Shown: positions 1-5,516, counted from the first letter of the stretch. The stretch: 5,924 nucleotides of DNA from an uncultured Pseudomonadota bacterium (GCA_902767055.1 CACXFX010000064.1:1-5924); one strand, 5' to 3'. The notes: a model not told the origin generated them from the letters alone. Translations and numbers: made by a program.

Positions 1-2
1 CT

Positions 3-308
3 TGCGCAAATACACCGCTTAAAGTTATTTTGGAAACGGATTTATTAACTCCGGATGAAATTGAAAAAGCTTCAATTTTATGTATCGAAGGCAAAGCTGA
101 TTTTGTAAAAACGTCAACCGGATTTGTCAAAGGTGGTGTCGGCGCAAAAATTGAAGATGTTGCCCTTATCGCCAAAACCGTTAAGCCATATGGCTTAAGA
201 GTAAAAGCCTCAGGTGGCATCAGAGACCAAAAAACGGCTATTGCGATGATTAACGCCGGCGCCGATCGTTTGGGAACCAGTTCCGGCGTAAAAATCATGG
301 AAGAATAA
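3..308 (+). CDS. deoC: Deoxyribose-phosphate aldolase, C-terminal part (partial, 5' end outside window)
   Basis: DeoC is the cytoplasmic class I aldolase that splits 2-deoxyribose 5-phosphate into glyceraldehyde 3-phosphate and acetaldehyde in deoxynucleoside catabolism. The frame is already open at base 3, and about 101 residues are visible, roughly the last 45% of the usual 220-260. Seen directly: FVKTSTGF, whose lysine (codon 108-110) matches the Schiff-base lysine of the family, and VKASGGI, whose lysine (codon 204-206) matches the second, proton-relay lysine. The closing GADRLGTSSGVKIM is the phosphate-binding end of the TIM barrel. The TTG at 30 is an internal leucine, not a start, because the family sequence (TPLKVILET) continues upstream of it. 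The gene ends 9 bases before the stop of the convergent LRR gene, and no separate terminator is visible between them. No truncation or missing catalytic residue is seen in the part present. Confidence 0.95.
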   Translation, partial: CANTPLKVILETDLLTPDEIEKASILCIEGKADFVKTSTGFVKGGVGAKIEDVALIAKTVKPYGLRVKASGGIRDQKTAIAMINAGADRLGTSSGVKIMEE

Positions 309-317
309 AATTATACA

Positions 318-1196
318 TTAGCGATATCTGATTGAAACCCTATTTTTATCACCGGCTACCGCATTGGCCTCATCTATTGTGTAAATGCGCCTTAATTTGT
401 ATTGCGGCAAATCCGATAAACTGTCATAAGTCTTTGAACCGACCTTAATTTTGCCGTTTTCAACTGTATATAACCTAAGTTTTCCCAAAGCTTCTTGATT
501 ATTTTCACCAATTAAATCTTTGCAAGAACGCTCTTGTGTATCTTGGCAATAAATATAGGCCGGTGTATCAGCAAACGCTTTTCCTAAAATAGATGTGACC
601 CCATCACCGATTACTATACTTTTTAAATCTGTACATTCTTCAAAAGCTTTAGAACCGATTGAAATAACCGAATCGGGAATAACAATATCGCTCAAGCCTT
701 TTGTCTGATAAAAAGCATAATCACCGATTGAAGTAACGCTATCCGGAATATTGATCTTGTCTATCTGTGATTGAGAAAATGACCATTTAACAATTTCGGT
801 AACGGAATTCGGAATAATAACTTCCGGCGCAGTAACATTTTGAAAGGCATCTTCCCCAATAATCGTTATCGATGAAGGAATAACAATCGGTTTTTGACTT
901 GTCATTCCCCAAAGCCCCTCATAACCTAAATCTTTAATAGATTCATCAATAACGATATTTGTTACATTTTCGCCATACCAAGGCGCAAGTTTGGGTGTAA
1001 ACCTCGAGCCGTCTTTTTCCCACCTTCCGATATTTCCGTTATCACCGACGCCACGAATTGTTAAAGTACCATCATCATCTATTTGATATTCACAATTTGC
1101 AGTTCGCCCCAGCCAATCAGTTTCGCAAGATTCCCAAGCTTTTGCATAAAAAGGTAATGCCACCAATATAGCAGAGATTAAACTCATTTTCCTCAT
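318..1196 (-). CDS. Secreted BspA-type leucine-rich-repeat protein
   Basis: The protein has 292 residues. Residues 1-20 form a short Sec signal peptide (basic MRK, hydrophobic LISAILVALPF, cleavage expected after AKA). A Cys-containing head follows (about 21-75, Cys24 and Cys35, GTLTIRGVGDNG). Then come five LRR_5/BspA repeats of about 22 residues, near 104-120, 126-143, 148-165, 171-188 and 194-211, each built like hhIPxSVTxIGxxAF. The C-terminal domain (about 212-292) ends in a basic tail closing with VSIRYR. LRR_5 proteins are usually secreted or surface-exposed and bind proteins or host surfaces; no specific ligand can be named here. The start at 1196 is chosen because GGAG (1204-1207 on the complement) lies 7 bases upstream; a second ATG three codons in (1185-1187) has a weaker AGG and would shorten only the n-region. 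Its only plausible promoter lies beyond a terminator and structured leader, so attenuation is likely. No homologous neighbour suggests a pathway. Confidence 0.9.
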   Translation of the reverse strand: MRKMSLISAILVALPFYAKAWESCETDWLGRTANCEYQIDDDGTLTIRGVGDNGNIGRWEKDGSRFTPKLAPWYGENVTNIVIDESIKDLGYEGLWGMTSQKPIVIPSSITIIGEDAFQNVTAPEVIIPNSVTEIVKWSFSQSQIDKINIPDSVTSIGDYAFYQTKGLSDIVIPDSVISIGSKAFEECTDLKSIVIGDGVTSILGKAFADTPAYIYCQDTQERSCKDLIGENNQEALGKLRLYTVENGKIKVGSKTYDSLSDLPQYKLRRIYTIDEANAVAGDKNRVSIRYR

Positions 1197-1222
1197 ACTT
1201 TTTCTCCATCTGTTATTAACAC

Positions 1223-1250
1223 AAAAAATCGTCTCGAACTTTGAGACGAT
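1223..1250 (-). terminator. Intrinsic terminator just upstream of the LRR gene
   Basis: On the - strand there is a perfect 8-bp stem, ATCGTCTC / GAGACGAT, with loop AAAGTTC, followed by a run of T. It ends 15 bases before the GGAG ribosome binding site of the LRR gene, leaving no room for a normal promoter in between. It is therefore more likely a conditional terminator in the leader than the end of an unrelated unit. Confidence 0.75.
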
Positions 1251-1257
1251 CGGGGAG

Positions 1258-1314
1258 TTAGCAAATCACATAACGGTAATGACTATTACGACCTTTAGCA
1301 TAAAGCCTGTACAT
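1258..1314 (-). CDS. Possible 18-residue leader peptide
   Basis: A short frame reads MYRLYAKGRNSHYRYVIC then TAA, with GGGGAG (1325-1330 on the complement) 10 bases upstream of the ATG. Four of 18 residues are Tyr and three are Arg. Its stop codon abuts CTCCCCG and the terminator hairpin, so a ribosome finishing here would cover the 5' side of the terminator region; a ribosome that stalled earlier would leave it free. Its ribosome binding site can itself be sequestered by either of two pairings. The frame is too short to prove by coding statistics, and it may simply be open because the RNA is structured. Its position inside a probable attenuator is the only argument that it is translated. Confidence 0.3.
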   Translation of the reverse strand: MYRLYAKGRNSHYRYVIC

Positions 1315-1425
1315 ACGCCGTAATCTCCCCGAGCCTAAAGCGGGGAATTTTTGATACAAAAAAAACAGCATCAACAACTGACACTTTTTTAAGTATCACC
1401 GTTATGGAGAGCCTGCTACAGCCCC

Positions 1426-1447
1426 GAACCTCTCGGTTCTTTTTTTT
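1426..1447 (+). terminator. Intrinsic terminator reading on the + strand
   Basis: GAACC-TCTC-GGTTC forms a 5-bp stem with a four-base loop, followed directly by eight T. On the + strand this could stop transcription before it enters the small OB-fold gene. On the - strand the same bases form a short hairpin near the 5' end of the leader. No convincing + strand promoter was found upstream of it, so the RNA it would terminate is unknown. Confidence 0.5.
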
Positions 1448-1482
1448 AAGACAATGAAGTCATCCTCACCATCTTGGAGATA

Positions 1483-1511
1483 ATTATCTCATAAAAAAAT
1501 CAGCTTGTCAA
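1483..1511 (-). promoter_or_regulatory. Sigma-70-type promoter of the leader and LRR gene
   Basis: Read on the - strand: -35 TTGACA (1506-1511), a 17-base spacer, and -10 GATAAT (1483-1488). This is five of six at the -10 and a perfect -35. Transcription would start near 1475. A perfect 14-bp palindrome, GAGATAATTATCTC (1477-1490), covers the -10 box and could be an operator. Confidence 0.7.
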
Positions 1512-1556
1512 ATATTTTTTATCTTCCTGTACTTTAACCTAAACAATATCTGAAGC

Positions 1557-1574
1557 TTCTTATATAAATAAGAA
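1557..1574. repeat. Short inverted repeat between the divergent promoters
   Basis: TTCTTAT and ATAAGAA face each other across ATAA, ending 17 bases before the -35 box of the + strand promoter. The position suits a regulator site, but the repeat is very AT-rich and may be chance. Apart from this and the two promoters, I see nothing in the 1512-1591 interval. Confidence 0.25.
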
Positions 1575-1591
1575 TAATTTTCAAAATTGTC

Positions 1592-1620
1592 TTGCCGGAT
1601 TAAAAACATTGGAATATACT
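1592..1620 (+). promoter_or_regulatory. Sigma-70-type promoter of the OB-fold protein gene
   Basis: -35 TTGCCG (1592-1597), a 17-base spacer, and -10 TATACT (1615-1620). Transcription would start near 1627, giving a leader of about 30 bases before the ATG at 1657. It sits back to back with the - strand promoter about 80 bases away. Confidence 0.6.
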
Positions 1621-1656
1621 AAATTTGTTATTACAATATATAGGAGAATAAAACCA

Positions 1657-2016
1657 ATGAAAAAAACTTTTTTGACGTTGTTTATTTCATGTATTCTGGC
1701 AGCTGTGGCCAATGCTCAATTTGGTGGTGGATTTGAGGGTCCTTCCGGAGCAAATGCGCCTCAGTTGACAGTAAAGCAAGCTTTAAATCTGCGTGATGAA
1801 AGCGCAGTCATCTTAAAGGGACACATTCTTAATAGCTTAGGTGATGAAAAATATACTTTTTCGGATGGAACAGCTGAAGTTATTATAGAAATAGATGACG
1901 AAGATTGGGCTGGCAGAAAAGTTACTCCTGAAGACACGGTACAAATCTTTGGTGAAATCGACAAGGAAATGTTTGAACCGACAAAAATCGATGTAGATTC
2001 GTTTAATATTCAATAA
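1657..2016 (+). CDS. Periplasmic YgiW/YdeI-family OB-fold stress protein
   Basis: This is a 119-residue secreted protein of the bacterial OB-fold (BOF) family, which includes E. coli YgiW and YdeI and Salmonella VisP. These are small periplasmic proteins linked to tolerance of peroxide, metals and cationic peptides, acting as binding proteins rather than enzymes. Residues 1-20 are a signal peptide (KK, then FLTLFISCILAAV, cleavage after ANA). The mature part begins QFGGGFEGPSG, the GGF.GP motif typical just after the signal in this family. The OB fold follows: TVKQALNLRDES, VILKGHI, YTFSDGTAEVIIEID, W, VTPEDTVQIFGEID and the terminal IDVDSF strand, matching YgiW nearly end to end (about 130 residues there). 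The ATG at 1657 is chosen because AGGAGA (1642-1647) lies 9 bases upstream; an in-frame TTG at 1609 would lie inside the promoter. The gene stands alone, with no qseBC-like two-component genes beside it. The function is assigned at family level only. Confidence 0.93.
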   Translation: MKKTFLTLFISCILAAVANAQFGGGFEGPSGANAPQLTVKQALNLRDESAVILKGHILNSLGDEKYTFSDGTAEVIIEIDDEDWAGRKVTPEDTVQIFGEIDKEMFEPTKIDVDSFNIQ

Positions 2017-2032
2017 ATATCTATCAGCTACC

Positions 2033-2067
2033 AAAACAGCAACTTATGAATTTTAAGTTGCTGTTTT
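2033..2067. terminator. Bidirectional terminator after the OB-fold gene
   Basis: A perfect 14-bp inverted repeat begins AAAACAGC and ends GCTGTTTT, with a 7-base loop, 16 bases after the stop codon at 2016. The A-tract and T-tract at its edges let it work in both directions, so it also backs up the convergent large gene. Confidence 0.85.
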
Positions 2068-2109
2068 CTGTATACAAAAAGCAGGTTATATCCCAACGGG
2101 ATGGAGCGC

Positions 2110-2163
2110 GCATTGCCCAAACCTGTCATGCCGAACTTGTTTCGACATCTCTTTGGGCAATGC
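2110..2163. repeat. Palindromic intergenic repeat element
   Basis: The outer arms GCATTGCCCAAA (2110-2121) and TTTGGGCAATGC (2152-2163) are perfect 12-bp inverted repeats. Nested inside is a second hairpin, ATGCCGAA (2128-2135) against TTCGACAT (2141-2148), with one mismatch. The core TGTCATGCCGAACTTGTTTC resembles short palindromes that I recall as dispersed between genes in Alphaproteobacteria. A smaller hairpin, ATCCC/GGGAT (2090-2102), lies just before it. It is probably non-coding; short open frames across it have no ribosome binding site. Only one copy is in this window, so its dispersed nature is inferred. Confidence 0.6.
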
Positions 2164-2219
2164 TTGCTTATCTCGCTAAAGCTCGATTCCGAACCGATGG
2201 CTTCTTCAGCGTCATTAAA

Positions 2220-2271
2220 ATCACCAATACAAACAAACCTCCCAAAAGGGAGGCTTGTCAGTATTGGTGAT
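2220..2271 (-). terminator. Nested hairpin, probable terminator of the AAA-protease gene
   Basis: The outer arms ATCACCAATAC (2220-2230) and GTATTGGTGAT (2261-2271) are a perfect 11-bp inverted repeat. Inside, ACAAACCTCCC (2233-2243) and GGGAGGCTTGT (2248-2258) pair with one mismatch around an AAAA loop. On the - strand it begins 14 bases after the stop codon and is followed by TTTTAATG, a short T tract, so termination may be only moderate. Confidence 0.6.
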
Positions 2272-2285
2272 GCTTTAGAAACAAT

Positions 2286-5200
2286 TTACGAGCTGAATTT
2301 AATGTTTAGAACATTTAGTGCATCATTGATGGAAAGGTGCAAATTTAGTCCTATTTTTATACCACCATCCAACCATCCTTCAACATTAATTCCGACAACA
2401 TTTCCGCATTCATCCAACAACGGGCCACCGCTGGAACCGGAATTCATAAAGCAATCTGTTTCTATACGTTGGGCATCCTTATTTATGGTATAACGGGTAA
2501 TACAACCTTTCGATAAAACTTGATCTTTTGATTTTGGATTTCCTAAGCTAAATACGGTTGATCCGACACTTGGCTCAGATACTCTGATCGGCATCGGATA
2601 AACCTTATTTTCTTTTGAAATTTTGATTAAAGCCACATCAAGACTATTCGTTCTAATCACTTCTGCAGGAACAGTCCTGCCAGAGAACAGCTCAACTTGA
2701 ACAATTTTTTCATCTCCAACAACGTGTTTATTGGTTAAAATGAAGCCGTCCTTCGTGATAAAAAATCCTGATCCATGGCCGGTATCGGTAATAATTTTAA
2801 CAAAACCGGTCAAGATTCTATCATAATTTTCTGTAATCGGCGTTGTGTAGAGAACTTGCTCTTTAATAACCAATTGTTCGTATGTTTTATCTTCAGCTTC
2901 CAACGGATTTCTGCCGGTAGATTTTTTGACTTCATCTAAAAAGATTTCAAATACGCGTTTTTCATCCGTTCCAACATTTTCCAAAGTTACTTTTTCTGCA
3001 GCTAATGCAAAAATCGCAGGTGTCAGCTCGGTCAATTTTTCGATATCTTTTGGCGGTTCAAGACCAAATGTTTTGCGATATACATAAGCATATTGATCTT
3101 TTTTAAGATAGTCAAACTTTGCTTCTATCTTAAAACGACGAATAGAAGCTCTTTCTAAACGATCTATATAATTGGTTGTGGCACCAACCGGATAAGGATG
3201 ATTTTCCAATTGAACCAAAAATTCATTAACTGTCCTTGATTCATGTGCTGCAAGTAATCTACCTTTATCAGGTAAAAAACTATCAATTTCATCAAAAATA
3301 AGCATTGCTCTGCGGTTTTTGGCCTCTTCAAAAGCCTGAGCTATATTTTGCTCTGATTCGCCAATCCATTTGCTTAAGATATCCGAAGACCTTCTTTCAA
3401 TAATTTCATAGCCTAAGTCATAAGCCAGCTGTCGCAAATAAAGGCTTTTTCCCGTTCCTGATGGGCCGTGCAACAAAATTGAGAAATTATTTATGTGCTC
3501 TTCTTTGACCTTTTTAACATACAGATCCAGCGAATTTCCTTCAATATTGATGAAATTTCTATCATAATTGATCTCTTTTTCAATATGTACCACACGACCA
3601 ACCGCTTTAACGGAAACTTCTTCTTTCAGCATTTCATATAATTCGTGTGTATCCGACAGACAATCGAGTATTTGCGCTTTTTTCTTAACGACAGCAAAAT
3701 CACCATTGGTCAAACCGCCGATTTTAAACAACTCGGCCGGCGGTTCTTGATTAAAAGTGTGGCGAAAGGCATAGGCAATTTGTTCCGGCTTTAAATAATC
3801 AAAATTCAATTTAAATACAAAACGCCTGAGGATTGCTTTATCAATATCCGCAATGAAGTTTGTTGTTGCCATAAAAGGATATTTGGCATTTTCCAAACAA
3901 GTTAAAAAAGCGTTTGTCATATCAGATCGCCAAGTGTTATCCAATGTATCCTTACTTCTGTTGGCGGTTATTTTCTCAACTTCATCTAAAATGATAATGG
4001 CATTTTGATCTTCCGCTTCTTTGAAAAGGTTCAAAACATTTTTAGCAGGTTCGCCTTGGTATTTTGAAAACAGTTCGGCTGCTGTTTTTTCAATCACGTT
4101 CATGTTCATTTTTGAGGCCAAATAACGCAAATAATAACTTTTTCCGGTTCCTGCCGGACCTGAAATAAGCATTGTAAACGGTAATGTTGTTTTTTCCAAT
4201 TTTGTGGTTAATTTGACCAAATCGGTGTTTGTATTAATTAAATTGATATCAAACTCTAAAACAGGTGAGCTATAGGTTAAAAAGCTTGGTTTTGAACCAG
4301 CTTCTTTTTTAAGCATTTCAATGATTTCATTTTCATCTGAAATATTCAAGAAATCCGCTTTTTCTTTTATTCGCAAAAAATCCCCATACACCAACCCGTT
4401 AAAATCGTCCAATTTATCAGATGTTATTTGAAACGTATCTTGCAAAGCTGCCTGCTTTTGCTCCTTGTTCATATAATCAAATTTAATTTTAAGAGGAAAC
4501 GCATCCAACAGATTTTGCGAAAGTTTATTAATATCATCAACTATTAGAATAAATGACTTTTTTTTCTTTTTTATTGTATTGACTAAATACTGTGTATTTT
4601 TTTCCCTTGTGAAATCATCAAAACGATTGTTTGTATAAAACAAAGAATTAACATTCTGTAACATGAAAATATCATGCTCTCTTAAATAATCTTTCATCTC
4701 TTTTGGTAGGCTGCCACGATTATCTAAAAAAGTTGCATCAATAGAAAAATAATCTCTGCCAGAATAAGCGAGAAGTTTACATGCAAATTCTTTCATACCG
4801 GAATTTTCGGGCCCGTATAATAACATGGAAAAGTTTTGGTCTGCATTTTTCAAAACAGTATTAAGTAAGTCTGTTAAATCACATTCAGCATTGTAATAGT
4901 CAAGATTATACGATTTATACGTTTCTTTTTCTTCTCTTTTTCTGATAAATTCTTCACAATTGTCAACTATACTTGAGAAGGCTTCTTTTTCTTTTGCGGC
5001 TTGTTTACTTCCCAAAGATTCTGCCTGCACAAAATATAACAAAGTTGTATCTTTTTTATTGATGTATTCTTCTATGTGCTGTTCGTACATTAATTTATAA
5101 AAACGTGCAGCATACAAAAACGCACATGAACTTTTATTGCTATTGTTCATGGCTATTGAAATGATTCTTTCTACATTCTGCCTCGTTTTGTTAGTATTTT

Positions 5201-5438
5201 CTAACACTTCTTTTTTAAGAGCAATTACGCAAGCGCGTACATATTCTTCACAAAATTTCCGAAAATTTATGTTTTCCGGCTTAATTGTTTTTTCGATTTT
5301 TTGAAAAGCTTCAAAAAAATAGGCAATATCCTCCTTTTGTGTCCTATATTCATCCATATATTCCACCAAAGCGTTAATGTTATGATCGTGATCTATAAGA
5401 TGCTTTAATTCTTGTTTGGTTTTTTTTAGGTCCGCCAT
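2286..5438 (-). CDS. Triple-AAA+ ATPase fused to a trypsin/HtrA-like serine protease
   Basis: The protein has 1050 residues and no signal peptide or membrane segment, so it is cytoplasmic. Residues 1-185 are helical, with a weak Sel1/TPR flavour near 131-153. AAA-1 (about 186-380) is degenerate: GPENSGMK (209-216) has Met for the Walker A lysine, MLQN (259-262) replaces the Walker B acids, and DAF replaces the arginine fingers. AAA-2 (about 395-607) is intact: GPAGTGKS (427-434), IIILDE (481-486), ATTN (524-527), Arg538/539, pore-loop SKYQG (458-462). AAA-3 (about 622-838) is intact: GPSGTGKS (658-665), MLIFDE (712-717), ATTN (753-756), Arg767/768, SKWIG (689-693). Residues about 865-1050 form an S1C/trypsin-2 protease with His905 (TNKHVV), Asp934 (SLDVALIK) and Ser1003 (SGSSGGPLL), and no PDZ. 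The ATG at 5438 follows AGGA by 10 bases. Inference: ATP hydrolysis remodels or feeds substrates to the attached protease, or controls it, in proteolytic quality control or defence. The gene appears monocistronic. Confidence 0.93.
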   Translation of the reverse strand: MADLKKTKQELKHLIDHDHNINALVEYMDEYRTQKEDIAYFFEAFQKIEKTIKPENINFRKFCEEYVRACVIALKKEVLENTNKTRQNVERIISIAMNNSNKSSCAFLYAARFYKLMYEQHIEEYINKKDTTLLYFVQAESLGSKQAAKEKEAFSSIVDNCEEFIRKREEKETYKSYNLDYYNAECDLTDLLNTVLKNADQNFSMLLYGPENSGMKEFACKLLAYSGRDYFSIDATFLDNRGSLPKEMKDYLREHDIFMLQNVNSLFYTNNRFDDFTREKNTQYLVNTIKKKKKSFILIVDDINKLSQNLLDAFPLKIKFDYMNKEQKQAALQDTFQITSDKLDDFNGLVYGDFLRIKEKADFLNISDENEIIEMLKKEAGSKPSFLTYSSPVLEFDINLINTNTDLVKLTTKLEKTTLPFTMLISGPAGTGKSYYLRYLASKMNMNVIEKTAAELFSKYQGEPAKNVLNLFKEAEDQNAIIILDEVEKITANRSKDTLDNTWRSDMTNAFLTCLENAKYPFMATTNFIADIDKAILRRFVFKLNFDYLKPEQIAYAFRHTFNQEPPAELFKIGGLTNGDFAVVKKKAQILDCLSDTHELYEMLKEEVSVKAVGRVVHIEKEINYDRNFINIEGNSLDLYVKKVKEEHINNFSILLHGPSGTGKSLYLRQLAYDLGYEIIERRSSDILSKWIGESEQNIAQAFEEAKNRRAMLIFDEIDSFLPDKGRLLAAHESRTVNEFLVQLENHPYPVGATTNYIDRLERASIRRFKIEAKFDYLKKDQYAYVYRKTFGLEPPKDIEKLTELTPAIFALAAEKVTLENVGTDEKRVFEIFLDEVKKSTGRNPLEAEDKTYEQLVIKEQVLYTTPITENYDRILTGFVKIITDTGHGSGFFITKDGFILTNKHVVGDEKIVQVELFSGRTVPAEVIRTNSLDVALIKISKENKVYPMPIRVSEPSVGSTVFSLGNPKSKDQVLSKGCITRYTINKDAQRIETDCFMNSGSSGGPLLDECGNVVGINVEGWLDGGIKIGLNLHLSINDALNVLNIKFSS

Positions 5439-5464
5439 GATTGATATATCCTTTATCCCCCAAA

Positions 5465-5484
5465 TTGAATTTCAAAAAATTCAA
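5465..5484 (-). other. AT-rich hairpin in the 5' leader of the AAA-protease gene
   Basis: TTGAATTT and AAATTCAA form a perfect 8-bp stem with a 4-base loop, ending about 15 bases upstream of the AGGA ribosome binding site. It has no T tract, so it is not a terminator. It could influence translation or mRNA stability, but its low GC content makes it a weak structure. Confidence 0.3.
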
Positions 5485-5503
5485 ATATTTAATATCTTTC
5501 ATA

Positions 5504-5516
5504 GCATATTATATGC
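5504..5516 (-). promoter_or_regulatory. Putative -10 box of the AAA-protease gene inside a palindrome
   Basis: On the - strand TATAAT (5508-5513) is a perfect -10 hexamer, placing a transcription start near 5501 and a leader of about 60 bases. No good -35 lies at the standard distance; the best is TTTACT at a 19-base spacing. The -10 is embedded in the odd palindrome GCATAT-A-ATATGC, a possible repressor site, and the poor -35 could mean an activator is required. Confidence 0.5.

Larger units (their letters stand above)
1197..1475 (-). promoter_or_regulatory. Structured leader, probable attenuator of the LRR gene
   Basis: This is the transcribed leader inferred between the promoter at 1483-1511 and the LRR start codon. 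It holds several inverted repeats that cannot all form together. CATAACGGT (1269-1277) pairs perfectly with ACCGTTATG (1398-1406), and this helix can extend through TAGCA/TGCTA (1259-1263 with 1414-1418) and GGGG/CCCC (1252-1255 with 1422-1425). CCCCG/CGGGG (1327-1331 with 1341-1345) hides a Shine-Dalgarno-like GGGGAG. That GGGGAG can instead pair with CTCCCC formed by 1252-1257 on the complement. GATAC/GTGTC and the A/T-rich arms at 1350-1397 form a further hairpin. The series ends in the terminator at 1223-1250. Alternative pairings before a terminator and a gene start are typical of attenuators and riboswitches, but I do not recognise a known class. A stand-alone small RNA of about 250 bases, with occasional readthrough into the LRR gene, is the main alternative. 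Confidence 0.55.

Noticed and set aside
1279..1350. Threonine-type leader peptide and attenuator on the + strand (MTITTFSIKPVHTP)
   Set aside because: The Thr/Ile codons and following hairpin look suggestive, but the nearest Shine-Dalgarno-like sequence is over 20 bases away, no + strand promoter is evident, and the downstream gene is not a biosynthetic gene. Kept only as part of the two-strand observation.
1223..1475. 6S RNA, tmRNA, RNase P RNA or SRP RNA
   Set aside because: The rod-like pairing suggested 6S, but I could not match its conserved features. No T-arm/CCA or tag frame for tmRNA, no RNase P core motifs and no SRP GNRA-type apical motif were found.
1477..1490. Fur box
   Set aside because: It contains GATAAT/ATTATC half-sites, but the spacing lacks the central base and flanking repeats of the usual 19-bp arrangement.
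1609..1656. Upstream TTG extension of the OB-fold protein (16 extra residues)
   Set aside because: It lies within the promoter -10 region, has no ribosome binding site and would bury the signal peptide. The ATG at 1657 has AGGAGA at proper spacing.
1761..2034. - strand frames opposite the OB-fold gene
   Set aside because: These are antisense to a clear family protein, with no start signals.
2046..2493. + strand frames across the intergenic repeat and the end of the AAA-protease gene
   Set aside because: They run over terminator hairpins, a palindromic repeat and, on the opposite strand, a well-supported protease domain. They show no ribosome binding site or family resemblance.
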